Assembly (NCBI GenBank): GCA_026713865.1
Contig: JAPONQ010000088.1
Span: 1-64,000 of the forward strand
DNA length: 64,000 bases
Direction: 5' to 3'
Source: Chloroflexota bacterium
GTDB lineage: Bacteria; Chloroflexota; Dehalococcoidia; UBA2979
Position 1 is the first letter of the stretch; every line of letters begins with the position of its first letter. Of this stretch, positions 37,440 to 46,632 are shown piece after piece. The translations under genes and the position numbers were made by a program. The notes under the pieces were generated by a model, which was given only the letters and a program-made list of their open reading frames with translations, searched no databases and had not been told where the DNA came from.

Positions 37440-38644
37440 TGCCCCACCCGCTCAGGCGCGGCGCCGCCATCGTCGGCTCGGGTGAGTCCGACGAGATCGG
37501 CTTCATCGAGGGGAAGAGCTCCCTCGAGCTCCATGCGGAGGCGGTGAGCAACGCCGTCGAGGACGCCGGAGTGCGCTGGGAGGAGATCGACGGCATCTTC
37601 GCGACCGGCGGCAGCGGCCGCTTCCCGGCCGCCGCGCTCGCCGAGTACCTGGGCATCCGCCCCCGCTACATGGACAGCACGCAGATGGGAGGCTCCTCCT
37701 TCCTCTTCTTCGTGCACCACGCCCTGGCCGCGATCGCCGGCGGGGAGATCGAGGTCGCGGTGATCTCGCACGGCGAGTGCGGCTTCTCCGGCCCCCGGCG
37801 CGGCGGCCGCGGCACCGGCGGCGCGCACCAGTTCGATCCCTGGGACCCGGGGGAGCTTTACGAGCGGCTCTACGGCGCCTGGGGGGCGCCGGCCTTCTAT
37901 GCGCACGCGATGAACCGCTACATGCACCGCTTCGGCGCGACCAGGGAGGACTTCGCGCGCATCGCCGTCGTGACCCGGGAGTGGGCGACGCTCAACCCCC
38001 GCGCGGTGATGCACTCCAAGCAGACGCATCCCTACGGCGGCCCCATCGACGTCGAGACCGTGCTCGGCTCGCGCATGATCGCCTGGCCGCTCTCGCTGCT
38101 CGACTGCTGCCTCGTCACCGACCACGGCGCCGCCGTGGTGCTGACCACCCCGGAGCGCGCGCGCAGCCTGCGCCACCGGCCGGTCTGGATCGAGGGGGCG
38201 GGCGAGGCCCTCTCCCACATGAACATGAGCCAGATGGAGGACTTCACCGCCACCTCCGCCCGCGACTCGGCCGCCCGTGCCTACAGCATGGCCGGGATGG
38301 GCCCGGGGGAGATGGAGATGGCGATGATCTACGACTCCTTCACCTACACGGCGGCCGTGACGGCGGAGATGCTCGGGCTCACGCCGCGCGGGGAGGGGGC
38401 GAGCCTCTGGGCGGGGGACGACGCGAGGCCCGGCGGCCGCTTCCCCGTCAACACCAACGGCGGCGGCCTCTCCTTCTCGCACTCGGGGATGTACGGCATG
38501 ATGCTGCTGGTCGAGGCGCAGCGGCAGCTCGCGCGCAGCGCCGTCGGGCTCCCGGGGCGGCAGGTGGAGGCGCGCTCGGCGGTGGTGAACGGCACCGGCG
38601 GCTCGCTCTCCACCACGGCGACGCTGGTCCTGACGGCCGACTAG
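37433..38644 (+). CDS. thiolase-like protein lacking the nucleophilic Cys (Ltp2-type)
   Basis: 403 residues from ATG 37433, or from ATG 37439 in a TGATG with the upstream stop. The thiolase fold is clear: AVSNAVEDAGVRWEEIDGIF, a C-terminal His in LSFSHSGMYG, and the closing NGTGGSLSTTATLVL. At the usual nucleophile position the protein has QMGGSSF with no Cys, as in the sterol carrier protein-X/Ltp2-like group. With the adjacent DUF35 protein it may be a CoA-thioester retro-aldolase rather than a thiolase (inference). Confidence 0.85.
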   Translation: MLMPHPLRRGAAIVGSGESDEIGFIEGKSSLELHAEAVSNAVEDAGVRWEEIDGIFATGGSGRFPAAALAEYLGIRPRYMDSTQMGGSSFLFFVHHALAAIAGGEIEVAVISHGECGFSGPRRGGRGTGGAHQFDPWDPGELYERLYGAWGAPAFYAHAMNRYMHRFGATREDFARIAVVTREWATLNPRAVMHSKQTHPYGGPIDVETVLGSRMIAWPLSLLDCCLVTDHGAAVVLTTPERARSLRHRPVWIEGAGEALSHMNMSQMEDFTATSARDSAARAYSMAGMGPGEMEMAMIYDSFTYTAAVTAEMLGLTPRGEGASLWAGDDARPGGRFPVNTNGGGLSFSHSGMYGMMLLVEAQRQLARSAVGLPGRQVEARSAVVNGTGGSLSTTATLVLTAD

Positions 38645-38706
38645 GGTGGGGGCGGCGCGAAACCGCGATCGGAGCCCGGCCCGGGCCCCCGGGAGCTGAC
38701 CCGCCG

Positions 38707-39489
38707 GTGCTCATCGATCTCCACGCCCACACGCGCCCGCACTCCTGGGACTCGGAGCTCACGCCGGACGAGGTGATCGAGCTCGCGAAGGCGCGCGGGC
38801 TCCAGGGCGTGGTCCTCACCGAGCACGACACGGCCTTCGATCCCGAGGAGGCGCGCGCGCTCGGCCGGCGTCATCGCTTCCTGGTGCTGGCCGGCATCGA
38901 GATGAACGTGGAGGAGGGGCATGCCCTGGTCTACGGCCTCCACCACTACGAGGTGGCGATGCACCGCCTGCGCGATCTCGCGCCCCGCGTGCGCGCGGCC
39001 GGGGGCGCCATGATCGCGGCGCACCCCTACCGGCGCTGGATGCCGCAGCCGGTGGTGCTGCAGACGATGGAGTGGGACGACCGCCGCGAGTACGCGAGGG
39101 CGCTCGGGCGCGCGCAGGGGGTCGGGCTCTTCCACGCCGATCGGCTGTGCGCGATGGACGTGCTCAACGGCCGCGGATCGCTCGCCGAGAACGGCTTCTC
39201 GCACGAGCTCGCCGAGCGCCTCGGGATGTCGCGCGCCGGCGCCTCCGACAGCCACCGGCCCGAGGACGTGGGGCGCGCAGCGACCTACTTCGAGCGGCCG
39301 GTAGCGAGCGAGCAGGAGCTGGTGGAGGAGCTCGTCGCCGGGCGCATCTGGGCGCTCGACCTGACGCAGGGCGAGCTGACGGAGGATCCGCAGTACCACG
39401 ACGTCCCGTCCGACCTGGCCGGGCGCTGGCGGCGGATCGCCGCCCGCCGCCGGGAGCTGGCCAGGAGCCGCGCGGCAGTGGAGGCGTAG
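38707..39489 (+). CDS. PHP-domain metal-dependent phosphoesterase
   Basis: 260 residues from a GTG. The PHP metal ligands are visible as IDLHAHTRPHSWD, LTEHDTAFD, the Glu in LAGIEMNVEEGH, AAHPYRRW and GASDSHRPEDVG. The family hydrolyses phosphoesters (histidinol phosphate, nucleotides, nucleic acid). Standing between a thiolase-like gene and two dehydrogenases, its role is unclear. The gap to the thiolase-like gene is 62 bases. Confidence 0.85.
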   Translation: MLIDLHAHTRPHSWDSELTPDEVIELAKARGLQGVVLTEHDTAFDPEEARALGRRHRFLVLAGIEMNVEEGHALVYGLHHYEVAMHRLRDLAPRVRAAGGAMIAAHPYRRWMPQPVVLQTMEWDDRREYARALGRAQGVGLFHADRLCAMDVLNGRGSLAENGFSHELAERLGMSRAGASDSHRPEDVGRAATYFERPVASEQELVEELVAGRIWALDLTQGELTEDPQYHDVPSDLAGRWRRIAARRRELARSRAAVEA

Positions 39490-39553
39490 CCGGGAGCGAA
39501 GCCGGCGGGCCGCCGGGAGGCGGCCCGGGGCGACGCGCAGCGAGGAGGCAGGC

Positions 39554-40498
39554 ATGGGAGCGCTGGAGGGCAAGGTCGCCCTGGTGACCGGCGCCGGCCG
39601 CGGCATCGGCGCCGCGGTGGCGACGCTGCTCGGGGCCGAGGGGGCCGCGGTGGTGGTCAACGACCCCGGCGTCAACACCGACGGGAGCGGCCACGACGAC
39701 GGTCCGGCCGAGCAGACGGCGAACGCGATCGTCTCGGCGGGCGGCGAGGCGCAGGGCAACTTCGCCTCGGTCGCCGAGGCCGCGGGCGGCGAGGCGATGG
39801 TGGAGCAGGCCGTCGCCGCCTACGGCCGGCTCGACATCCTGGTCAACTGCGCCGGCATCCTGCGCGACCGCATGATCTTCAACATGGCGCAGGAGGAGTG
39901 GGACGCCGTCATCGCCGTCCACCTCAGCGGCCACTTCAACACGATCCGCCCCGCCTCGCTGCAGATGCGCGCGCAGCGCTCGGGGCGGATCATCAACTTC
40001 ACCTCCGTCTCCGGGCTGCTCGGCAACCCCGGGCAGGTGAACTACGGCGCCGCCAAGGCGGCGATCGCCGGGCTCACGCGCGTGGCGGCGCGCGACCTCG
40101 GCCGCTACGGCGTGACGGTGAACGCGCTCTCACCGGTCGCCGCGACGCGGATGACGGCGGGGGTGCCGGGAGGCGGGAGCGGGCGCAGCTCCGCGCCGCG
40201 CTCCGCCTTCGGCGGGATGCGGGAGGCGGAGGACGTGGCGCCGGTGGTCGGCTACCTCGCCTCCGATCACGCCTGGAACGTGAACGGCCAGATCTTCCAC
40301 GTGCAGGGCGGGCGCATCTCGCTCGCGCACCAGCCGCTGCCGGAGCACACGATCTTCACCCCGACGCCGCCCTGGACGCTCGCCGAGCTCGACGACGGCG
40401 TGCACTACGTGCTGATGCGCCGGCGTCGCAACCCCTCGCCGCCGCCGGAGGACGTCGAGGTGCCGGGGCGCGACACGAGCCCGCGGGCGCTCGCGTGA
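39554..40498 (+). CDS. short-chain dehydrogenase, MFE-2/FabG-like
   Basis: 314 residues. NAD(P)-binding VTGAGRGIGAAVATLLG, NCAGILRD, and the catalytic Ser/Tyr/Lys in SVSGLLGNPGQVNYGAAKA. The insert VNDPGVNTDG after strand 2 resembles the 3-hydroxyacyl-CoA dehydrogenase part of multifunctional enzyme 2. The C-terminal extension of ~60 residues (FTPTPPWTLAELDDGV) is shared with the next gene. It probably oxidises 3-hydroxyacyl-CoA. Confidence 0.88.
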   Translation: MGALEGKVALVTGAGRGIGAAVATLLGAEGAAVVVNDPGVNTDGSGHDDGPAEQTANAIVSAGGEAQGNFASVAEAAGGEAMVEQAVAAYGRLDILVNCAGILRDRMIFNMAQEEWDAVIAVHLSGHFNTIRPASLQMRAQRSGRIINFTSVSGLLGNPGQVNYGAAKAAIAGLTRVAARDLGRYGVTVNALSPVAATRMTAGVPGGGSGRSSAPRSAFGGMREAEDVAPVVGYLASDHAWNVNGQIFHVQGGRISLAHQPLPEHTIFTPTPPWTLAELDDGVHYVLMRRRRNPSPPPEDVEVPGRDTSPRALA

Positions 40499-40556
40499 TC
40501 GCGGCGGAGCGGGGAGCCGTGGCGGAGCAGGCGCGCGCAGCGAGGGGAGCATCCAG

Positions 40557-41465
40557 ATGACGGCACTCGCAGGCCGGACGGCGCTCGTGACCGGGGCCGC
40601 CGGCGGCATCGGGCGGGAGGTGGCATCGCTGCTCGGCCGCCTGGGCGCGAACGTGGTGGTGAACGACCCGGGCGTCAACCTCGACGGCACGGGGGGCTCC
40701 GGCGGGCCGGCGGAGGAGGTCGCCCGGGCGATCGTCGACGCCGGCGGCTCGGCCGTGCCCGACTCGGGGAGCGTGGCGACGCCGGAGGGAGGCGAGGCGC
40801 TGGTGGAGCGCGCCGTCGACGAGTTCGGCCGCATCGACTGCGTGATCCACGCCGCCGGCATCCTCCGCGACCGCATGGTCTTCAACATGACGCCGGAGGA
40901 GTGGCACGAGGTCGTCTCGGTTCACCTCGCCGGCTACTTCCACCTCGTGCGGCCGGCCTCCCGGCTGATGCGGCAGCAGCGCTTCGGACGCCTCATCGGC
41001 TTCAGCTCGAGCTCGGGCCTCGTCGGCAACTCCGGCCAGGCGAACTACGGGGCGGCGAAGGCCGGGATCGCGGGAATGGCGCGCTGCCTCGCCCTCGACC
41101 TCGGGCGCTACGCCGTCACCTCCAACGCGATCGCCCCGACCGCCGAGACGCGGATGACGCAGTCGGTGCCGCAGAGCGCGCGCTCCGCCCGCAGCTCGTC
41201 CGGGATCGCGCCGCTCTCCGCGGAGCCGACGCGCGCCGAGCCGGCCCACGTGGCGCCGATGGTCGCCTACCTCTGTACCGACCAGGCCTGGGACATCAAC
41301 GGCTGCGTCTTCTACGTGGGCGGCGGCCGGGTCTCGATCGCGCACGAGGCGCAGCCGCTGCGCTCGCTCAACAAGGCGGGGCGCTGGAGCGTCGCCGAGC
41401 TCGCGGAGCTGGTCCCGACCGAGCTGATGCGGGGCCTCTCGAACCCGGCGCCCGCGGCGAGCTGA
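40557..41465 (+). CDS. short-chain dehydrogenase, paralogue of the preceding gene
   Basis: 302 residues. Motifs: VTGAAGGIGREVASLLG, VNDPGVNLDGTGG, HAAGILRDRMVFNM, and SSSGLVGNSGQANYGAAKAG with the catalytic Tyr/Lys. It matches the upstream SDR throughout, including the unusual VNDPGVN insert and the C-terminal WSVAELAELV. The pair reads as a tandem duplication that has diverged. It is the last gene of the plus-strand cluster, convergent with a GNAT gene 30 bases away. Confidence 0.88.
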   Translation: MTALAGRTALVTGAAGGIGREVASLLGRLGANVVVNDPGVNLDGTGGSGGPAEEVARAIVDAGGSAVPDSGSVATPEGGEALVERAVDEFGRIDCVIHAAGILRDRMVFNMTPEEWHEVVSVHLAGYFHLVRPASRLMRQQRFGRLIGFSSSSGLVGNSGQANYGAAKAGIAGMARCLALDLGRYAVTSNAIAPTAETRMTQSVPQSARSARSSSGIAPLSAEPTRAEPAHVAPMVAYLCTDQAWDINGCVFYVGGGRVSIAHEAQPLRSLNKAGRWSVAELAELVPTELMRGLSNPAPAAS

Positions 41466-41495
41466 GGGGCCGCCGCGCGGGCGGCGGGCGCCCGG

Positions 41496-42029
41496 CTAGA
41501 CGCCGGGGCCGTAGGCCTCCATCAGCACGAAGTCGTGGCCCATGCGGTGGACGCTGCGCACGCGCCGGAATCCCGCCTTCTCGAAGGCGCCCTGGGCGCG
41601 GTGGTTCCAGGTGAGCGTGTGCAGGTAGACGCGCCTGAGCCCGACCTCCGAGAAGAGGTGATCGAGGAGCAGGCGGGCCGCCTCCGAGCCGTAGCCCCGG
41701 CCCCAGTAGTCGCGGTTGCCGATCGTGATGCCGAGCTCCCCCTCGGCGCGCGCGGCGTCGTAGCCGTAGTACATGACGTTGCCGATGTGCTCGGACTGGG
41801 CCATCTCCTCGATGGCGTAGACGCGCCGTGTCCCGGCCGGGTTGGAGAGCTCCTCGGCGAGCGTGGTGACGAAGCTGCGGAAGGAGATCGAGAGCGGCGG
41901 CGCGGCGTCGAAGGAGGCGAGCTCGGCGTCGGAGCGCCACGCGTAGTCGCGCTCGGCGTCGTCGAGCTGTTTCTCGCGGAGGCGCACGAGGCGGCCGCGC
42001 GCGATGATCCGGGGGGCCGTCCTCGTCAC
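41496..42029 (-). CDS. GNAT acetyltransferase, RimJ/RimL type
   Basis: 177 residues, GTG start overlapping the nudix gene stop (GTGA). RLVRLREKQLDDAERDYAW at the N terminus and the acetyl-CoA site YWGRGYGSEAARLLLDHLF, then LHTLTWNHRAQGAFEKAGF, match the RimJ/RimL group, which acetylates protein N termini, sugars or polyamines. Last gene of the argF-to-GNAT unit. Confidence 0.87.
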   Translation of the reverse strand: MTRTAPRIIARGRLVRLREKQLDDAERDYAWRSDAELASFDAAPPLSISFRSFVTTLAEELSNPAGTRRVYAIEEMAQSEHIGNVMYYGYDAARAEGELGITIGNRDYWGRGYGSEAARLLLDHLFSEVGLRRVYLHTLTWNHRAQGAFEKAGFRRVRSVHRMGHDFVLMEAYGPGV

Positions 42030-42499
42030 CCCGCCGCCTCCTCGGAGCCACCCCCGTCGCGACCGAGCGCCACCAGCTCGAGCGCGAGCCCGAGCATATC
42101 CCGCTCGTTATCGTGGGTCAGCCGCCGCAGCGCCCGGGGCGCCGGCATCCACGCCACGACGTCGTACTCGTCGTCGTGATCGCCCGGATCGCCCGAGACC
42201 GCGGTCATCAGGTAGTGGTGGACGACCTTCGCGACGCGCGCCCCTCCCGGCTCCGTGTAGACGTAGCGGATCTCCCCGACGTCGCGCTCGATCTCGACGC
42301 GGAGGCCGGTCTCCTCCTCCACCTCGCGGCGGGCGGTCTCCTCGAGCGACTCGCCGGGCTCCGGCTTCCCCTTGGGGAGCGCCCACAGCTCCTGCCGGGA
42401 GCGCCCGACCAGCACCACCTCGACGCCCGACGGACCCCGGCGGTAGACGATCCCGCCGGCGGCGACGGCGCGTCGGCGAGAGGCACGCGGGCGGCTCAC
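42026..42499 (-). CDS. nudix hydrolase
   Basis: 157 residues, GTG start in a GTGA overlap with the HEAT-protein gene. The nudix box GKPEPGESLEETARREVEEE is followed by TGL and is complete. The N terminus (AVAAGGIVYRRG) and the length resemble MutT/Ap4A-type hydrolases. The substrate cannot be read from sequence. Confidence 0.88.
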   Translation of the reverse strand: MSRPRASRRRAVAAGGIVYRRGPSGVEVVLVGRSRQELWALPKGKPEPGESLEETARREVEEETGLRVEIERDVGEIRYVYTEPGGARVAKVVHHYLMTAVSGDPGDHDDEYDVVAWMPAPRALRRLTHDNERDMLGLALELVALGRDGGGSEEAAG

Positions 42500-43551
42500 G
42501 CCCCCTCCTCCCCGCCGCCGTCCCCCGCGGCCTCGAACCCGGAGAGCGGCACCATTTCCGCCCGGGAGAGCGCCTCCCGCGCCGTCTCGGCGACCCCGGA
42601 CGGACCCTCGCGGGTGAGGCGCCGGAGCACCCGGATCGCGAGCGTGGTCCCGATCTCGCCGAGCGCCGCGACGGCGGCGAGCTGCACCTCCGGCTCGCCG
42701 TCGCCGAGGGCGAGCAGCAGCAGCGGGTCGACGGCGTCGTCGAGCAGCAGCACACCCGCGGAGGTCGCCGCGGCGGCGCGCAGCTCCGGATCCTCCTCCT
42801 CGAAGGCCGCCAGCAGCACCGGCAGCCACTCGTCGCGCGCGTTGCGCCCCATCGCCCGCAGCGCTCCCAGGCGGAGCCGGTCGCTCCCGGACTGGTAGAA
42901 GTCGGCGATCAGCTCGCTCACCCACTCCTCGCCCGAGGCGCCGAGCGCCTCCAGGGCGCGCGCCCGGAGCTCGTCCGGCTCGGTCACCTCCTCCGCGACG
43001 TCGCGCAGCCCCCCGGCGAGCAGCGAGGAGTCGTCCTCGTCGAGCATGCCGAACTCCATCGAGACGACGAAGCGCCCCAGCACGTCGGCCAGCTCCGCGC
43101 GCACCGCCGGCGTCCCCTCCTCCCGGAGCCGGTCGAGCAGGAGCCGCAGGTACTCCGGCCGCTCCTCATCCCGGAGACCGCGGACCGCGAGGATGCGTGT
43201 CGCCGCGTCGCCGTCGAGCAGGGCCGTGAGCGAGATGCGGTGGAAGTCGAGCGTCGCATCCTCCTCGCCCAGCGACATCAGCGCCGTGAGCAGCGCGCGG
43301 CGGCGCTCGGGGTCGAGGCGGGGCCAGAGCGCGACGAAGCGGGAGAGCACGTCGTCCGGCGCGCCGGAGAGCGAGCGCAGCCGCTCCCGCGAGGGAAGCG
43401 GGCCCCCCGCCTCGAGCTCGGCGAGGACCTCTCCCGGGGCGACGGCGCTCTCCGCGTCCTCCTCCGCTCCTTCGAGCGCTTCCTCCCCGAGCCCGCCCGC
43501 GGGCGGACCCGGCGGCTCGTCCCAGCCGCCGCCGCCGGCCTCCGCCGTCAC
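42496..43551 (-). CDS. HEAT-repeat protein
   Basis: 351 residues from a GTG that overlaps gpsA. After an acidic, Gly/Pro-rich N terminus the protein is built of helical pairs of ~32 residues (for example LRLGALRAMGRNARDEWLPVLLAAFEEEDPELRAAA with family spacing), typical of HEAT repeats used in protein binding. No enzyme domain is visible. It is placed between gpsA and a nudix gene; its partner is unknown. Confidence 0.8.
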   Translation of the reverse strand: MTAEAGGGGWDEPPGPPAGGLGEEALEGAEEDAESAVAPGEVLAELEAGGPLPSRERLRSLSGAPDDVLSRFVALWPRLDPERRRALLTALMSLGEEDATLDFHRISLTALLDGDAATRILAVRGLRDEERPEYLRLLLDRLREEGTPAVRAELADVLGRFVVSMEFGMLDEDDSSLLAGGLRDVAEEVTEPDELRARALEALGASGEEWVSELIADFYQSGSDRLRLGALRAMGRNARDEWLPVLLAAFEEEDPELRAAAATSAGVLLLDDAVDPLLLLALGDGEPEVQLAAVAALGEIGTTLAIRVLRRLTREGPSGVAETAREALSRAEMVPLSGFEAAGDGGGEEGA

Positions 43552-44603
43552 CGCGCCCCTCCCGGGGAGACCCGTGCGGCGAGCGCCGAGGGGACCTCCG
43601 GCCCCGACTCCCGCTCCATCAGGGAGCGCACGACCTCCGCGGGGGAAGAGCTGCCGGCGAGGATCTCGGAGAGCCCCGCGGCGATCGGCATCTCCACGCG
43701 GTAGCGGCGGGCCAGCACGAGGGCCGCGGGCGTCGTGACGACACCCTCGGCCGTCTCCGCCAGCGTCGCGAGCGCCTGCGCGGCCGCCAGTCCCCGGCCG
43801 AGCAGCTCGCCGAGACGGCGGTTGCGCGCGAGCGGGCTGTAGGAGCTCGCCACCAGATCGCCGACGCCGGCGAGGCCGTAGAAGGTCGACGGCTCCGCTC
43901 CGGCTGCGACGCCGAGCCGCGTGATCTCCGCCAGGCCGCGCGTCAGGATCGCCCCCTTCGCGTTGTCGCCGTAGCCGAGCGCGTCGACGATGCCGCTCGC
44001 GATCGCGATCACGTTCTTGAGCGCGCCGCCGAGCTCGACGCCGACGACGTCGCGCGAGCTGTAGACGCGGAAGCTCGTCGAGTGGAAGGCGCGGCTCACC
44101 GACGCCGCCACCCCGGCGCTCGCGCTTGCGATCACGGTCGTCCCCGGCAGGCCCGCCGCCACCTCGCGCGAGAGGTTCGGGCCGGAGAGCGCGGCCACCG
44201 GGCGGCCGGGAAGAGCCTCCTGGATGAGCTCGCACATGCGGAGCCCGCTCCCCGGCTCGATTCCCTTCGTCGCCGAGAGCACGATCGCGCCCGCCGTGAC
44301 GTCGGGCGCGATCCGGGCCAGGTTCTCCCGCATCGTGCTCGAGGGGATGGCGAGGCAGATCAGGTCGGCCCGGCGGAAGCCCGCCGCGCCGGAAGCGACG
44401 ATGAGCCCCTCCGGGAAGGGCGAGCCCGGGAGGCGGCGCCGGTTCTCGCCGTCGCGGGCGAGGAGGGCGGCCTCATCCTCGGTGCGGCAGGAGAGCGTGG
44501 TGTGGACGCCGTTGCGGGCGAGCAGCAGCGCGAGCGTCGTCCCCCAGGCGGTGGGACCCACCACGACGGCGCGGCCCAGCCCGGCGGGCGCCCCCCGGCT
44601 CAC
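43548..44603 (-). CDS. gpsA: glycerol-3-phosphate dehydrogenase [NAD(P)+]
   Basis: 351 residues from a GTG overlapping plsY. Makes sn-glycerol 3-phosphate for phospholipids, the substrate of PlsY. The nucleotide motif is VVVGPTAWGTTLALLLARNG, slightly off the usual GAGSWG. ALSGPNLSREVAAGLP and the catalytic Lys in VELGGALKNVIAIASGI are present, and YGLAGVGDLVASSYSPLARN. Confidence 0.94.
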   Translation of the reverse strand: MSRGAPAGLGRAVVVGPTAWGTTLALLLARNGVHTTLSCRTEDEAALLARDGENRRRLPGSPFPEGLIVASGAAGFRRADLICLAIPSSTMRENLARIAPDVTAGAIVLSATKGIEPGSGLRMCELIQEALPGRPVAALSGPNLSREVAAGLPGTTVIASASAGVAASVSRAFHSTSFRVYSSRDVVGVELGGALKNVIAIASGIVDALGYGDNAKGAILTRGLAEITRLGVAAGAEPSTFYGLAGVGDLVASSYSPLARNRRLGELLGRGLAAAQALATLAETAEGVVTTPAALVLARRYRVEMPIAAGLSEILAGSSSPAEVVRSLMERESGPEVPSALAARVSPGGAR

Positions 44604-45226
44604 GGCCGCACACCGCCCCGCCCGGAGCCGCCGTGCCCCAGCTTCGGCTCGGTGCCGGCGAGCAGCCGCCGGAGGTTCTCGATGTGGGAGAGCTCGACCG
44701 CCGCGGCTGCGCCGACGGCGAAGAGCAGGTAGGGCTCCGGGAGCCGCCCGGCGAGCACGAGCGCGACCAGCACGACGGAGCCCGCCGCCGTCGACGCCAT
44801 CGACGTCACGGAGACGTAGCGCGTCGTCGCGAGCAGCACCAGCCCGAAGGCGACGACGGCGAGCGCCGCCGGCGGCGCCATCGCCGCGAAGCCGCCGAGG
44901 CTGGTCGCCACGCCGCGGCCGCCGCGGAAGCCGGCGAACACCGGCCAGTTGTGTCCGGCCACGGCGCAGAGCCCGCCCGCCGCGGCGGCCCACGGATCGT
45001 CGAAGAGGAGGAGCCCCGCCACGACCGGGAGCGCGCCCTTCGCGGTGTCGGCCGCGAGCACGACGAGCGCCGCGCCGACTCCGGCGGAGCGCAGCGTGTT
45101 GGTGAACCCGCTCTTCCCCGAGCCCGACTCGCGCACGTCGTGCCCGGTCACCAGCCGCCCGATGAGCACGCCGCTCGGGATCGAGCCCAGCAGGTAGCCG
45201 ACGGCGGCCGTGATGACGACGCTCAC
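44600..45226 (-). CDS. plsY: glycerol-3-phosphate acyltransferase PlsY
   Basis: 208 residues, about five helices. It acylates glycerol 3-phosphate from acyl phosphate. The motifs YLLGSIPSGVLIGRL, GSGKSGFTNTLRSAG (usually GSGNIGATN) and the FRGGRGVATSLG loop are visible. The GTG start overlaps the der stop by four bases. Confidence 0.92.
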   Translation of the reverse strand: MSVVITAAVGYLLGSIPSGVLIGRLVTGHDVRESGSGKSGFTNTLRSAGVGAALVVLAADTAKGALPVVAGLLLFDDPWAAAAGGLCAVAGHNWPVFAGFRGGRGVATSLGGFAAMAPPAALAVVAFGLVLLATTRYVSVTSMASTAAGSVVLVALVLAGRLPEPYLLFAVGAAAAVELSHIENLRRLLAGTEPKLGHGGSGRGGVRP

Positions 45227-46632
45227 TGCTCGGACCCGACCCGCTCGCGCCGCCCGCGGGCGGGCCGAGCGGAGCGCGCGCCGGCCGCCCGCTCCGCTCG
45301 CGAGAGGTTGGGACGCGTGCGGAAGAGCATCCGCATCCCCGTCCCGGCGAAGTCGAAGGCGTCCCGGATCCGGTTCTCCAGGTAGCGGCGGTAGGAGAAG
45401 TGCACCAGCGAGGCGTCGTTCACGAAGAGCACGAAGGTCGGGGGCTCGACCTCGGCCTGCGTGGCGTAGAGGAAGCGCAGCCGCTTCGCCCCGCCACCGG
45501 GAGGCGCGTGCCGGGCCACGGCGCGGTGCACCACCATGTTGAGCTCCGAGGTCTGGACGCGGCGCCCGCGCACCTCGGCGATGTGCGCGACGAGTTCCAG
45601 CAGGTCGCGGATCCCCTCGCCCGTCACGGCGGAGGTGACGAGCACCGGCGCCCACGGCACGAAGTGGTAGCGCCGGTCGACGGCCACGCCGACGTCGCGC
45701 GGATCGATCGCCTCCGGCACGAGATCCCACTTCGAGACGGCGAGCACGAGCCCCGTCGCGCGCTCCTGGGCGTAGCCGGCGATGTGCGCGTCCTGCTGCG
45801 TCAGCGGCTCGGCCTGATCGAGCAGCAGCACGACGACGTCGGCCGAATCGATGGCGCGCCGCGCACGCTGCACGGCGTGGCGCTCCACGCCGCGCTCGAC
45901 CCGCCCGCGCCGGCGGATCCCCGCCGTGTCGACGAGCACCATCGGACGCGACTCGAAGGAGAAGGGCGTGTCGACGCTGTCGCGCGTGGTGCCGGGGAGA
46001 TCGGAGACGATGACGCGCTGCTCCCCGAGGATCGCGTTCACGAGCGAGGACTTGCCGACGTTGGGGCGTCCGACGATGGCGACACGGATCGGGCCGGCAC
46101 GCCCCGCCTCCTCCTCGGCATCCGGAGCCTGCGGCAAGAGGTCGATGATGGCGTCGAGCAGCTCGCCGATGCCGGTGCCGTGATAGGCGGAGAGGGCGAC
46201 CGGATCCCCCAGCCCGAGCGCGTGGGCCTCGGAGGCGTGGGCGGAGGCGGAGGAGCGGTCGGCCTTGTTCGAGGCGACCAGCACCGGGAGTCCCGAGCGG
46301 CGGATGAGCGCCGCGGCCTCGGTGTCGGCCGACGTGAGGGGGGCGGCGCCGTCGACGACGAGCACCGCCGCGGCGGCCTCGGCCAGCGCGCGCTCGATGC
46401 CCTCGCGCAGCAGCGGCGCGAAGGGGTCGTCGGCAGCGTCGCCGAGGCCGCCGGTGTCGACGACCGAGAAGCGGCGGCCGCGCCACTCCAGGCGCCCGTA
46501 GAGGCGGTCGCGCGTGGTGCCGGGGAGATCCTCGACCAGCGCCCCGCGGCTCCGCGTCAGGCGGTTGAAGAGCGCCGACTTGCCGACGTTCGGACGTCCG
46601 ACGATCGCGACCAGGGGGAGCTGCTCACTCAT
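45223..46632 (-). CDS. der: ribosome-associated GTPase Der (EngA)
   Basis: 469 residues, two tandem GTPase domains and a C-terminal KH-like domain. G1 motifs are VGRPNVGKSALFN and VGRPNVGKSSLVN; the G3 motifs are DTGG and DTAG; NKAD and SKWD complete the sites. Acts in 50S assembly. Overlaps the YbbR gene by eight bases. Confidence 0.96.
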   Translation of the reverse strand: MSEQLPLVAIVGRPNVGKSALFNRLTRSRGALVEDLPGTTRDRLYGRLEWRGRRFSVVDTGGLGDAADDPFAPLLREGIERALAEAAAAVLVVDGAAPLTSADTEAAALIRRSGLPVLVASNKADRSSASAHASEAHALGLGDPVALSAYHGTGIGELLDAIIDLLPQAPDAEEEAGRAGPIRVAIVGRPNVGKSSLVNAILGEQRVIVSDLPGTTRDSVDTPFSFESRPMVLVDTAGIRRRGRVERGVERHAVQRARRAIDSADVVVLLLDQAEPLTQQDAHIAGYAQERATGLVLAVSKWDLVPEAIDPRDVGVAVDRRYHFVPWAPVLVTSAVTGEGIRDLLELVAHIAEVRGRRVQTSELNMVVHRAVARHAPPGGGAKRLRFLYATQAEVEPPTFVLFVNDASLVHFSYRRYLENRIRDAFDFAGTGMRMLFRTRPNLSRAERAAGARSARPARGRRERVGSEQ

